Source of the DNA: Litorilinea aerophila
Lineage (GTDB): Bacteria > Chloroflexota > Anaerolineae > Caldilineales > Caldilineaceae
Assembly (NCBI RefSeq): GCF_006569185.2
Contig: NZ_VIGC02000016.1
Span: 62,001 to 126,000, forward strand
Reading direction: 5' to 3'
DNA length: 64,000 bases
Shown here: positions 1-10,770 of the stretch, piece after piece
Position numbering within the stretch: the stretch's first letter is position 1
How the letters are laid out: each line of letters opens with the position of its first letter
Notes under the pieces: generated by a model
Database searches by the model: none
What the model was told of the DNA's origin: nothing
The model's input: only the letters and a program-made list of their open reading frames with translations
Program-made: the position numbers and the translations under genes

Positions 1-135
1 GTCCTGGCGCCCTTCTCCTGGGCACCGGACTTCCTGCGTCAGCTCCACCCCATTCTGGCGGCCGGCGCCATGGCCTTCTCCAGCATCAGCGTGGTGGGCA
101 ACGCCCTGCGCCTGCGCCGCTTCAAGCTGACCTGA
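1..135 (+). CDS. C-terminal fragment of a probable copper-translocating P-type ATPase
   Basis: The first 44 codons in frame 1 end at a TGA and encode the tail of a protein whose start lies left of the window. The fragment reads HPILAAGAMAFSSISVV and then GNALRLRRFK. This matches the last transmembrane helix and the Asn-Ala-Leu-Arg-Leu ending typical of CopA-type P1B ATPases, which pump Cu(I) out of the cytoplasm. Only the end is visible, so the catalytic DKTG and CPC motifs cannot be checked. A strong terminator follows directly, so this is the last gene of its transcript. Another P1B metal ATPase is possible. Confidence 0.6.
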   Translation, partial: VLAPFSWAPDFLRQLHPILAAGAMAFSSISVVGNALRLRRFKLT

Positions 136-155
136 ACGCCTTGCCCCAGCATGGT

Positions 156-195
156 ACCGCCACGGGAACGGTCGTTTCCGTGGCGGTTTTCTTTT
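156..195 (+). terminator. Rho-independent terminator after the P-type ATPase
   Basis: A perfect 9-bp core stem (CCGCCACGG pairing with CCGTGGCGG), extended by A-T and G-U pairs around a 6-nt loop, is followed by TTTTCTTTT. It lies 21 bp after the ATPase stop codon. Confidence 0.88.
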
Positions 196-225
196 GGGCC
201 AACCCTGGAGGCCTTTTGAGCCACG

Positions 226-253
226 TTGCACATTTTGGCCACAGGTGTATAAT
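226..253 (+). promoter_or_regulatory. Candidate sigma-70 promoter of the prkA transcript
   Basis: TTGCAC at 226-231 and a consensus TATAAT at 248-253 are separated by 16 bp, just after the upstream terminator and pointing at prkA. A start near 260 would give a leader of about 330 nt. No other well-formed promoter was seen between here and prkA. Confidence 0.55.
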
Positions 254-270
254 CAATATACCGTAGCCAG

Positions 271-394
271 TGTACGACAACGGGGAAGCCCTGGGGCGAA
301 CTGGTGCACGGGAGGGTACAGGCCCACCGACGGCCCACGTATGACCGGCAAGAACACACGTTCGATGCAACCTCAAAGGGTATATTGTCGTACA
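271..394 (+). promoter_or_regulatory. Possible structured leader RNA of prkA (196-590 gap)
   Basis: A perfect 10-bp inverted repeat, TGTACGACAA at 271-280 and TTGTCGTACA at 385-394, could close a domain of about 104 nt. Inside it are GGGGAAGCC, GGGGCGAAC, GAGGGTAC and CCCACCGACGGCCCAC. These resemble in order the conserved blocks of the ydaO/yuaA (c-di-AMP) riboswitch, but the match is partial and the element would be short. The rest of the 196-590 gap holds the promoter, a LexA-like box and a hairpin next to the ribosome binding site. No protein gene is supported in it. Confidence 0.28.
351..364 (-). promoter_or_regulatory. LexA (Cheo-box)-like palindrome
   Basis: Read on the minus strand this is CGAACGTGTGTTCT, which matches 13 of 14 positions of the Gram-positive LexA consensus CGAACRNRYGTTYC. 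It lies in the prkA leader, about 100 bp downstream of the candidate promoter. Whether LexA of this organism uses that consensus is unknown. Confidence 0.25.
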
Positions 395-536
395 TACAAG
401 AGGACACTTCTATCTTACAGTAAAGTTCAAATATCCATCCACCATCGCACCAACAGATAGGAGTCGGTTGGCCTAGCTCGGAAACAGCGCAAACAACTGA
501 ACATCGCTGCCGCCATCGATACACTGTGTGCAGGAG

Positions 537-562
537 GGGCTAACCAAGGCATTGGTTGGCCC
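537..562 (+). promoter_or_regulatory. Stable hairpin directly upstream of the prkA ribosome binding site
   Basis: GGGCTAACCAA (537-547) pairs with TTGGTTGGCCC (552-562) through one G-U wobble and a 4-nt loop. It is followed by TGTTTTGT and then the GAGGTG ribosome binding site at 581-586. It could be an attenuator-like terminator or an mRNA-stabilising stem. Confidence 0.4.
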
Positions 563-590
563 TGTTTTGTCTATAGCCAAGAGGTGAACT

Positions 591-2642
<2,052 letters not shown>

Positions 2643-2799
2643 GCGCCCCCGGCAGACGGCATTCGGGTTCGGCTTGTACCAGGCGTGTCGACCGGGACAG
2701 CCAGGCCATCCCTGGCCCGGTTGTTCCGGTCCGAAGGGAGGCGAGGCAACACCGAGGTGATGCCTCATCCTCCCGCCGGAAGAGAGAAGAACGCCACCC

Positions 2800-3897
2800 A
2801 TGACCTATATCGAACAGGACATGCAACGTTTCCGCGCCATTGTGCGCGGCAAGATTAAGGAGAACCTGCGTAAGTACGTCAGCAACCACGAACTCATCGG
2901 CCGCCAGGGCAGAGACCTGGTGAGCATCCCGGTCCCTCAGCTGGATCTGCCCCGCTTCACCTTCGGCAAGGTGGGCAGCGGCGGCGTGGGCCAGGGCTCG
3001 GGAGAGCCCGGCGACCCGCTGGGGCCGCCCCAGCCGGGGGACGGGGCCGGCGAGGCCGGCGATCAGCCCGGCCAGCACATCCTGGAGGTGGAGCTCTCCC
3101 TGGACGAATTGGTGCAGATCCTGGCCGAAGAGCTGGAGCTGCCCCGCATCCAGCCCAAGGGCAACCAGAATGTGGAGAGCGAAATCGCCCGCTACACGGA
3201 CATTCGGCGGGTAGGGCCGGAATCCTTGCGCCACTTCAAGCGCACCTATCGGGAAGCCCTCAAGCGCCAGCTCGCCTCGGGCACCTACGACCCCAAAAAC
3301 CCCGTGATCATCCCCATCCGGGACGACCGGCGCTACCGCTCCTTTGTGCGCAAGCCCACGCCCGAAGCCAACGCGGTCATCGTCTACATGATGGACGTCT
3401 CCGGCTCCATGGGCGAACGGGAAAAGCGGCTGGTGCGCACCACCGCCTTCTGGATCGACGCCTGGCTCAAGACCAACTATCATCGGGTGACGCGCCGCTA
3501 CATCGTCCACGATGCCACCGCCGCGGAGGTGGATGAAGAGACCTTCTACCGCCTGCGCCAGAGCGGAGGCACCAAGATCTCGTCCGCCCTGGAGCTCTGC
3601 CATCGCCTCCTGCTTGCCCACTACCCGGTGGCAGACTGGAACATCTACCTCTTCCAGTTCTCCGACGGCGAAAATTTCGAACAGGACAACCGGGTGGCCC
3701 TGGAGCTGCTCCGGGAGCAGCTCCTGCCCATGGCCAACCTGTACTGCTACGGCCAGGTCAACGACCTGCACTACCGGGACACCTTCATCGACGCCCTCAA
3801 CCGCCTGGATGCGCCGGACAACCTGGTGAGCACCCGGATTCCCGACGAAGAGGCCATCTACCAGGCCCTCAAGGTCTTCCTGGGGAAAGGGAGGTAA
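2800..3897 (+). CDS. YeaH/YhbH family DUF444 protein
   Basis: The 365-residue protein matches DUF444 (B. subtilis YhbH, E. coli YeaH). Residues 60-92 are a Gly/Pro-rich linker, and the second half contains a von Willebrand A-like fold with MIDAS-type motif DVSGS at 199-203. Family members are needed for normal sporulation or stress survival, but the biochemical role is not established; a metal-dependent partner-binding role is inferred from the MIDAS motif. It lies 157 bp after prkA and 5 bp before the spoVR gene. AGAGAGAAG precedes the ATG. The gap after prkA shows no convincing terminator. Confidence 0.93.
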   Translation: MTYIEQDMQRFRAIVRGKIKENLRKYVSNHELIGRQGRDLVSIPVPQLDLPRFTFGKVGSGGVGQGSGEPGDPLGPPQPGDGAGEAGDQPGQHILEVELSLDELVQILAEELELPRIQPKGNQNVESEIARYTDIRRVGPESLRHFKRTYREALKRQLASGTYDPKNPVIIPIRDDRRYRSFVRKPTPEANAVIVYMMDVSGSMGEREKRLVRTTAFWIDAWLKTNYHRVTRRYIVHDATAAEVDEETFYRLRQSGGTKISSALELCHRLLLAHYPVADWNIYLFQFSDGENFEQDNRVALELLREQLLPMANLYCYGQVNDLHYRDTFIDALNRLDAPDNLVSTRIPDEEAIYQALKVFLGKGR

Positions 3898-3902
3898 CAC
3901 CC

Positions 3903-5411
3903 ATGATCAACGTCGCCCTGCCAGAGGAACTGCAGCGCATCAACCAGGAGGTGGAAGGCTATGCCCGGGCCGTGGGGCTGGACTTCCCCGAGGTCCGCTT
4001 CATCATGCTGGACTTCCAGCAGATGAACCAGGTGGCGGCCTACAGCGGCTTCCCCACCCGCTATCCCCACTGGCGCTTTGGCATGGAATACGAGCGGCTG
4101 CGCAAGAGTTATGCCTGGGGCCTCCACCGCATCTACGAGATGGTGATCAACACCGACCCCTGCTACGCCTACCTGCTGGCCAGCAACCTGCCCACCGACC
4201 AGAAGCTGGTGATGGCCCACGTCTACGCCCATGCCGACTTCTTCAAGAACAACCTTTGGTTCGCCCACACCAACCGGCGCATGCTGGACGAGATGGCCAA
4301 TCACGCCACCCGCATCCGCCGTTACATCGACAAGTATGGGCTGGATGAAGTCGAGACCTTCATCGACCGCTGTCTGAGCCTGGAGAACCTGATCGACCTC
4401 CACAGCCCGGGCATCCGCCGCCGTCCTGGCCGCCTCCCCGAGACGGAGGACGAGGAGCCCTTCGTGGCCCGCCTGCCCAGCAAGGGCTACATGGATCGCT
4501 ACATCAATCCGCCGGAGTTCCTGGCGGCCCTGCGCCAACAGCACGAGGAGAAAAAGCGCAAGGCCCAGGGCCAGAGCCCCGCCTACCCTCAGCGGGACGT
4601 GCTCCTCTTCCTGCTGGAAAACGCGCCCCTGGCCGCCTGGCAACAGGACGTGCTGGCCATCATCCGGGAAGAGGCCTACTACTTCGCACCCCAACGCCAG
4701 ACCAAGATCCTGAACGAAGGGTGGGCCACCTACTGGCACTCCCACATCATGACCCGCTACGCGCTCAAGGACAGCGAGCTCATCGACTACGCCGACCACC
4801 ACGCGGGTACCCTGGCGTCGTCGCCGGGCCGGCTCAACCCCTACAAGCTGGGCGTGGAACTGCTGCGAGACATTGAGGATCGCTGGAATCGGGGCGCCTT
4901 CGGCCCGGAATACGAAGAGTGCGACGACCAGCAGGCCCGGGCCAACTGGGATCGACAACTGGGGCTGGGGCGCCAGAAGCTGTTCGAAGTGCGCCGCATC
5001 TACAACGACGTGGGTTTCATCGACACCTTCCTCACGCCCGAATTTGCCCGGCGGCACAAGCTCTTCACCTATCGCTACAACCCCCGCACCCGCCAGTACG
5101 AGATCGAGAGCCGCTCCTTCGAGGACATCAAACGGCAGCTCCTCTTCAACCTGACCAACTTTGGCGAACCCATCATCGACGTGGTGGACGCCAATTACCA
5201 GAACCGGGGCGAACTCTACCTGCTCCACCACTGGGAAGGGGTCGACCTGCGCATGGACTACGCGCAGGCCACCCTGGAAAACCTCCAGGCCATCTGGGGG
5301 CGGCCCGTCCACATCGAGACCATGAAGGAAGACAAAGGCCCCATCATCCTCAGCTTCGACGGTGAACGGCACAGCAGCCAGGTGTTGGGGAAGCAGCGCC
5401 GGGCCGCGTGA
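3903..5411 (+). CDS. spoVR: SpoVR family protein
   Basis: The 502-residue length and the conserved NEGWATYWHSHIM segment near residue 276 identify the SpoVR/YcgB family. In Bacillus it supports spore cortex formation, but it is widespread in non-sporulating bacteria, where it is co-expressed with PrkA and DUF444; its activity is unknown. GGGAGG precedes the ATG, with 5 bp between this gene and the preceding one, so the three genes are probably translated from one mRNA. It converges with the minus-strand M23 gene, leaving only 10 bp between the stop codons and no obvious terminator hairpin. Confidence 0.93.
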   Translation: MINVALPEELQRINQEVEGYARAVGLDFPEVRFIMLDFQQMNQVAAYSGFPTRYPHWRFGMEYERLRKSYAWGLHRIYEMVINTDPCYAYLLASNLPTDQKLVMAHVYAHADFFKNNLWFAHTNRRMLDEMANHATRIRRYIDKYGLDEVETFIDRCLSLENLIDLHSPGIRRRPGRLPETEDEEPFVARLPSKGYMDRYINPPEFLAALRQQHEEKKRKAQGQSPAYPQRDVLLFLLENAPLAAWQQDVLAIIREEAYYFAPQRQTKILNEGWATYWHSHIMTRYALKDSELIDYADHHAGTLASSPGRLNPYKLGVELLRDIEDRWNRGAFGPEYEECDDQQARANWDRQLGLGRQKLFEVRRIYNDVGFIDTFLTPEFARRHKLFTYRYNPRTRQYEIESRSFEDIKRQLLFNLTNFGEPIIDVVDANYQNRGELYLLHHWEGVDLRMDYAQATLENLQAIWGRPVHIETMKEDKGPIILSFDGERHSSQVLGKQRRAA

Positions 5412-5421
5412 GTGGACGCGC

Positions 5422-8400
5422 TCAGGGCAGCCGCAGCCGATACGCCACCTCACAGCCCACCGCGCTGTCCGCTGCCGGCCGGATGCGCACAAAATAGGTG
5501 CCGTCGTGGGGGGCCTGCCAGCTCACCCGGACCGGCTCTCCCGGAGCACCGGCCTCGGCGTCCGCCAGCTGCGTCAGCCCATCCACGTGGAAGACTGTCA
5601 GGGCCGGGCGCAGGGCCGGATGCTGGGGCTCTACCACCACGGTCGCCCGTGCCCCCGCGGCCATCTCCAGCCGGATCCAATCCTCATCGTCGGCCACGTC
5701 CAGCAGGCGAAGCTGCCCGGCACCGCCCGGCGAGATCTCCGTGGCCCCATGAAACCGGTCGTCCGGCTCCAGCGGGTCGCCTGGACAGCGCAGGGGCGCC
5801 AGCAGGGCGAAGGTCCCCAGATGGCTCGCCTGGGCCGTCACCGTCCGGTTGGCCAGATCCACCTGGCTGGGCAGGCGCTGCCAGCCGCCTGCCCCCTCTG
5901 TCCACTGGTAGAGGGCTAGTTGTCCAGGCTCCAGATGCCGCAGATCCAGGCCGGCCAGGTTGACGGCCACTGTCACAGGTGCCCGCAGCAGGGCGGAGGT
6001 CGCCTGGACGCTCTCCGCCTGGTGGAGGGATTCCAGCACGGCCAGCCGAAAGGAGCGCCCCGTGGCCCGCAGGGGCAAGGGTGGCGCGGGAGTCGCCGGG
6101 CCGTACGCCAGCTCCAGCTTCACCTGGCCGTCCAGGGCATCCGGCGGGACGGTCACTTCGATGGTGCCGGTGGCGTCGGTGACGGTGGCCCCCCGGCTGC
6201 CCAGCAGGGCAAAGGTGCGCACCGGATCGTAGCGCCACAGCCAGTAGCTGGCCGGCGCTCCCCGCTCCATGGCCCAGGGGTCAGCCGCCGCGCCGGCCCA
6301 GCCGAAGGGATCCACCGGCCGGTCCACCGCCGGACCATCCCACCGCCCATTGCCGTCGTCCCGATAGACGCCGAAGTGCAGGTGAACGCCGTAGCTGTTG
6401 CCCGTGTTGCCCATGAGCCCCAGGGAACGCTCCGGCGTCACCCACATGCCCACGGCCACATCCACCCGAGCCAGGTGGGCATAGCGGGTGAAGTAGCCGT
6501 TGCCATGGTCCAGCCAGACCTCGTTGCCGTAGCCGCCGTTACACCACCGCCCGGCGCCGGTGCAGGCCGTCTGAATTGCCAGGACCTGCCCCGGTGCGGC
6601 CGGGTAGATGGGCAGGGGCACGTAACGGCCTGGCTGCCCGGCGGGAGGACGATACGGGAAATCCACGCCGTCGTGGCCGTCGTAGCAGCGCCCTTCAAAG
6701 CAGCCCAGAGCCGGGTTGTAGGCCTGGCTGCTCCGGCGCAGCCCATCCCACAGGAGCAGTTCGCCGTTTTTGCTGTAGTCCGGGTAGGCGTGGTCGAACC
6801 AGGCGTCCACGTAGCCACCCGCGTCGGTGTCCTGGAGCGCCTGCAAGAAGCCGATCACCGTGCCATCGTAGGCCAGGGGCAGGTCCAAAAACGGGATGGG
6901 CGGCCCTCCCTGGGCGACGCCGACAAAGTCGCCCAGGGTCGTGTCCACCAGCACGCTCACCGTCTGCCGAGGCGGCTGAAAGCCGTAGCCGGGCTTCTCC
7001 ACCTGGGCTGTGTAGGTGCCGGCCATGGTGTGGGGAAAGGCGAAGGCGCCGTCGTCGCCGGTCATCGCCTCATGGGGCCCCAGGCGCACCGTGGCCCCGG
7101 CGATGGGCTGTTGGGCCGTGTCCACCACCCGCCCACGCACCACGAAGGTCGGCAGATCCTGGCGCTGGTGGAAGAAGAGGCCGGCGCCTCCGCGGCCGTA
7201 GCCCGGGACCAGGTTGGTGGCCGTTGAGACAAAGGCCACCAGGCGCCCACCAGCCCCGATGGCAGGCAAGCCCAGGGATGGGCCGTCGGCCTCCACCCCC
7301 AGGCTGGGTCCGGTGACCCCCACGGAAGCCCGGGCCGTATGGCGGGTCAACAGGTCGTGGATGAAGACATCGGCCACCCCGTTGCTGTCCCCATTGACCA
7401 GATTGCTGGCCTGGGAGAGGAAGGCCACGTACCGGCCGTCCGGCGAGATGGCCGGCGCGGTGGAATCCCGGTTGCCCTGGATGCCCGCCGAAGAGCGGGA
7501 AATCAGCTGCATCTCCCCGCTTTCCCGGTCGAAGACAAAGATATCCGCGCTTTGGTTCAGATCCTGATCCACCAGGTTGGAGGCGGCCGACTGGAAGACC
7601 AGGAAACGGCCATCGAAGGAGAGGCCCGGGCGAACGGAATCGCCGTTGCCGGGCAGGCCTGCCGGCGTGGCAGAGATCAGGACGGTGGTGCCGTTGAGCC
7701 GGTCGTGGAGATAGATCTGACTGTGGCCGCCCGGCGGCGCCTCTCCAGCAGCAGCTCCGCCCAGGGAAACCAGGTTGGTGGCCCGGGACTGGAAGGCCAC
7801 GTAGCGGCCATCGCCCGAAAGGGCCGGCGCCCCGGAATCATCATTGGCCTCGCGGCCATCGTCGGCCACGGACACCCGGGTGGTCTCGCCCGTCCGGCGG
7901 TCGTGGACGAACACGTCGACCCGGCCGTTGCCGTCGCCGTCCACCAGGTTGCTGGCTCGGGACTGAAAGGCCACGTAGCGACCATCGCCCGAAAGGGCCG
8001 GCGGCGTCTGGCCGCTGCTATCGCCGGACCGGTCATTGGGCTGAACGCCCCGGGCTGCCAACACCCGGGTCAAGGTCCCCTGGCGACGGTCATAGACGAA
8101 CAGATCCTGGACCGCGTTGGTGTCTCCGGCCACCAGGTTGCTGGCCCAGGAGTAGAAGGCCACCACCTGGCCATCCGCAGAGAGGGCCGGCCCGCCGGAC
8201 CAGCCGTTGCCGGGGCTGCCGTCCGGGGCCGCGGAGAGGAGCCGGGTGCGGCCTGAAGCGCGCTCGTGGAGGTAGACGTGGTCGTAGCCGTTGTCGCCCT
8301 GGCCGATTCCGGGATCGCCCCGGGCCGCGAAGGCGACCGTCTGGCCGTCGCCCGACAGCGCCACGGAGAGGATGGTGGCGTCGCCTGTCGCCAGATGGGT

Positions 8401-8670
8401 GGTGGTCACCAATTCCCGGCTCACCACCGTGGCCACGGGTCGGGCCTTCCAGCCGGCCTCCACGGGAAGGGGGGCGGCCGGCGGCAGGCTGTCCGATGCC
8501 GGGGAAGCGGTGGGGGTGAGAAGGGGCTGTGGGGTGGCCGTCGGCGACGTCGGCCGGGCAACAGGCCATCCGCCGGGCGGCCAATGGCCGGGCCCAAACA
8601 GGGACAGGAGGCCGATCAGGAGCAGGGCCAGGACGGCTGCCAGCCACCGGTTGCCACGCCTCCGTTCCAT
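5422..8670 (-). CDS. Secreted propeller / M23 peptidase / PPC multidomain protein
   Basis: The start is taken as the ATG at 8670, giving 1082 residues beginning MERRRGNRW and then a hydrophobic signal anchor; further upstream the frame runs through the preceding gene. Residues about 90-500 contain repeated blocks of the type RYVAFQSxASNLVxGD, TolB/PD40-like propeller blades. A carboxypeptidase-regulatory-like domain follows (RGRVVDTAQQPIAGATV). Next is an M23/LytM domain with HDGVD and HLHFG, which carry the usual zinc ligands of these glycyl-endopeptidases. The C-terminus is a prepeptidase C-terminal (PPC) domain starting DPLEPDD. The inferred role is an extracytoplasmic peptidoglycan hydrolase with binding domains. 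It is the last gene of a minus-strand array. AGGAG touches the ATG, which is unusually close. Confidence 0.85.
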   Translation of the reverse strand: MERRRGNRWLAAVLALLLIGLLSLFGPGHWPPGGWPVARPTSPTATPQPLLTPTASPASDSLPPAAPLPVEAGWKARPVATVVSRELVTTTHLATGDATILSVALSGDGQTVAFAARGDPGIGQGDNGYDHVYLHERASGRTRLLSAAPDGSPGNGWSGGPALSADGQVVAFYSWASNLVAGDTNAVQDLFVYDRRQGTLTRVLAARGVQPNDRSGDSSGQTPPALSGDGRYVAFQSRASNLVDGDGNGRVDVFVHDRRTGETTRVSVADDGREANDDSGAPALSGDGRYVAFQSRATNLVSLGGAAAGEAPPGGHSQIYLHDRLNGTTVLISATPAGLPGNGDSVRPGLSFDGRFLVFQSAASNLVDQDLNQSADIFVFDRESGEMQLISRSSAGIQGNRDSTAPAISPDGRYVAFLSQASNLVNGDSNGVADVFIHDLLTRHTARASVGVTGPSLGVEADGPSLGLPAIGAGGRLVAFVSTATNLVPGYGRGGAGLFFHQRQDLPTFVVRGRVVDTAQQPIAGATVRLGPHEAMTGDDGAFAFPHTMAGTYTAQVEKPGYGFQPPRQTVSVLVDTTLGDFVGVAQGGPPIPFLDLPLAYDGTVIGFLQALQDTDAGGYVDAWFDHAYPDYSKNGELLLWDGLRRSSQAYNPALGCFEGRCYDGHDGVDFPYRPPAGQPGRYVPLPIYPAAPGQVLAIQTACTGAGRWCNGGYGNEVWLDHGNGYFTRYAHLARVDVAVGMWVTPERSLGLMGNTGNSYGVHLHFGVYRDDGNGRWDGPAVDRPVDPFGWAGAAADPWAMERGAPASYWLWRYDPVRTFALLGSRGATVTDATGTIEVTVPPDALDGQVKLELAYGPATPAPPLPLRATGRSFRLAVLESLHQAESVQATSALLRAPVTVAVNLAGLDLRHLEPGQLALYQWTEGAGGWQRLPSQVDLANRTVTAQASHLGTFALLAPLRCPGDPLEPDDRFHGATEISPGGAGQLRLLDVADDEDWIRLEMAAGARATVVVEPQHPALRPALTVFHVDGLTQLADAEAGAPGEPVRVSWQAPHDGTYFVRIRPAADSAVGCEVAYRLRLP

Positions 8671-8719
8671 CTCCTGCCTGCCCTTTCCCCATCCCGGCCG
8701 AGGGTTCGGCCCTGCCGCC

Positions 8720-10705
8720 CTACCGGGCCTCCCGGGTCCACAGGGCCCCATCGGTGGCGGCGGCCTGGGCAACGGCCACCACCGCCTGGCTACCTTCCAG
8801 CCGCAACAGGAGGGGCAGGGCTCCTTCCACGCCGTGGACCGCCTGCCAGATGCCCTTTTGGGCGTCCGCCAGCCAGAGCTCCTGGAGAAACTCGGCCAGC
8901 CGGGGGCGGATACCATCCCCGACCATGGCCTCGGGGGCCTGCTCCGCCGTTGGGCCTTCCCCGGCCTGGGCAGACGGCGCTGCCGGGAGCAGGTCGGCCA
9001 ACAGCCGGGCCACCTTGGCCACCTGGACCGCGTGCTTGTCGCCGCTGCTGGCGATCACCGCCTGCTGGACCGCCGGCAAGAGGGCCAGCGCCTGTTCCGC
9101 CATGCCCAGCTGGAGGAGGGGCCGCAGCAGGCCATCCACGTAGAAGCTGATGAGGGCTTCACCATCCAACAGCCGGGGGGCCCAACGGCGGAGCTGCTGG
9201 AACAGGTCCCGGGCCTCCCGGGTCCAGGTGCCCTGGTGTTGCAGGAGGGCCAGCAGGCGGAGGCGGTTGTCTCGCAGGTCGTCATCGGTGAAGCCGTTGC
9301 GCAAGAGGCGTCGCAGGCGTTGGACCATGCCCGGCTGGGGTTGGCGCTCCTGCAGGAGGCGCAGGGCCATCTCGGGCATGCCATGCTGGAGGTAGGCCTC
9401 GGCCAGGCCCCAGATGGTGGCCCGCTCCGCGTTGCGCCCCTCGAACGAGCGCAGCCAGCTCAGGGCCTGCTCCACCTGTTCGGCGGCCAGCCCATACTCA
9501 CCCACCTGGAGCAGCCCCCGAACCAACTCGATGATCCCTTCGCTGCGGGTGAGGTCATTCTCGGCGATGTGGCCCACGATGTCGGCGGCATACTTCAGGG
9601 CGCCCAGTTGAATGAGGCTGTGGACGGCGCCGGCGGCAGTCCAGCCGTCGCTGCGGATGGCCAGCATGGCCAGCCGGTCGGCCAGGGCGATGCGTCGTTC
9701 CCGGGGCAGGTGACGCAAGGGCATGGCCTTGATGGCTTCCTGCAGGGTGTAGACCTGGAAGTCCACATCGGGGTTGGCGGACGGACGCTTGACCTGGCGC
9801 AGAAAGTGGGGATCGGCGCTGCCGGCGTGGTAGCCGCTCTCCCGGCGGGCCTCCTGGACGTTGGCGATGGTGGTGAGTTGGGCCAGGACGTCGTCGATGA
9901 GGCCCATCTGGCCGAAGACGGCCGCCGCCAGCCGGCGGCCCTGCAGGGTGCCCAGGGTGGCATAGCGCAGGGTCTCCACACAGCGCTGGGCCAGCCGGAC
10001 ATCCCGGCGGGGGGCGTCGGGGGAGGCCAGCCGGGGCCCCACCCGCACCATGATCTGGTGGATGAACTGGATCCCGGCGTCTTCAAAGCGGCGGGGGGCG
10101 CTGGCAATGAGCTGGGTAGTCAGGGGATGTAAGCCCAGGTGGGCCACCGCCACGGCCAGGTAGCCCAGGGCGTCTGGATTGCCAAAGACCCGCTGCCAGG
10201 CCTGGCTCAACTGATCCAGCCGTTCCAGGCAGGCGAAGCCCAGGGGCGCATCCCCGATGAGGGCGGCGCTGGCCGCGGCCAGGAGCAGCCGTTCCACCTG
10301 GCGGGCCGGGTCGGCCAATTGCTGGGGGCTGAAGAGGCGGGGGCAGAGCCGGGCCAGCTCCGCGGCCACCAGGGGCACCAGGTCCGGCCGGGATTCCGCC
10401 TGGAGGGCCACCCGGTAGAGGACCTGGAAGGGGGCCAGGGGGCTGCGCAGCTCGGCCATGGCGGCCACGGTCAGGGCTTCCTCCCCGGCGCCGGCATCGG
10501 CCAGGGCCTGCCAGCAGCGCTGGAGCAGCCACGTGTCCGGCTGCCAGACGTTGCGCTCTTCCACCAGCAGGGCTTCCTGGGCCGGGGCAACCTGGGCGGC
10601 CTGGGTCAGGGCATCGATCGCGGCCTGAGCCAGGGAAATCGACGCTGGGGATTCGGCAGCGGATACAGGCGTCTGTTTGGTCGTGCGTCGTGTGCGTATG
10701 GCCAA
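8720..10705 (-). CDS. Alpha-helical repeat (TPR-like) protein of unknown function
   Basis: I do not recognise a named family. About 661 residues of Ala/Leu-rich helical repeats (for example ALADAGAGEEALTVAAMAEL and EYGLAAEQVEQALSWL) suggest a TPR- or HEAT-like solenoid without signal peptide or membrane segment, so a cytoplasmic scaffold is plausible. The start chosen is a TTG at 10705, because AAGGAAG lies 5 bp before it and the longer frame would overlap the next gene upstream. It sits 49 bp before the M23 gene and 65 bp after the mini-membrane-protein gene, in the same orientation. Confidence 0.7.
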   Translation of the reverse strand: MAIRTRRTTKQTPVSAAESPASISLAQAAIDALTQAAQVAPAQEALLVEERNVWQPDTWLLQRCWQALADAGAGEEALTVAAMAELRSPLAPFQVLYRVALQAESRPDLVPLVAAELARLCPRLFSPQQLADPARQVERLLLAAASAALIGDAPLGFACLERLDQLSQAWQRVFGNPDALGYLAVAVAHLGLHPLTTQLIASAPRRFEDAGIQFIHQIMVRVGPRLASPDAPRRDVRLAQRCVETLRYATLGTLQGRRLAAAVFGQMGLIDDVLAQLTTIANVQEARRESGYHAGSADPHFLRQVKRPSANPDVDFQVYTLQEAIKAMPLRHLPRERRIALADRLAMLAIRSDGWTAAGAVHSLIQLGALKYAADIVGHIAENDLTRSEGIIELVRGLLQVGEYGLAAEQVEQALSWLRSFEGRNAERATIWGLAEAYLQHGMPEMALRLLQERQPQPGMVQRLRRLLRNGFTDDDLRDNRLRLLALLQHQGTWTREARDLFQQLRRWAPRLLDGEALISFYVDGLLRPLLQLGMAEQALALLPAVQQAVIASSGDKHAVQVAKVARLLADLLPAAPSAQAGEGPTAEQAPEAMVGDGIRPRLAEFLQELWLADAQKGIWQAVHGVEGALPLLLRLEGSQAVVAVAQAAATDGALWTREAR

Positions 10706-10770
10706 TGGCTCTTCCTTGCGGATATACCCCCGACGGCGTGGTGCAGGGGCGTGGGATGGGACGGGCTGTC

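Noticed and set aside
281-340. Cobalamin riboswitch
   Set aside because: GGGGAAGCC recalls part of the cobalamin core, but no B12-box-like sequence follows and the downstream genes are not B12-related.
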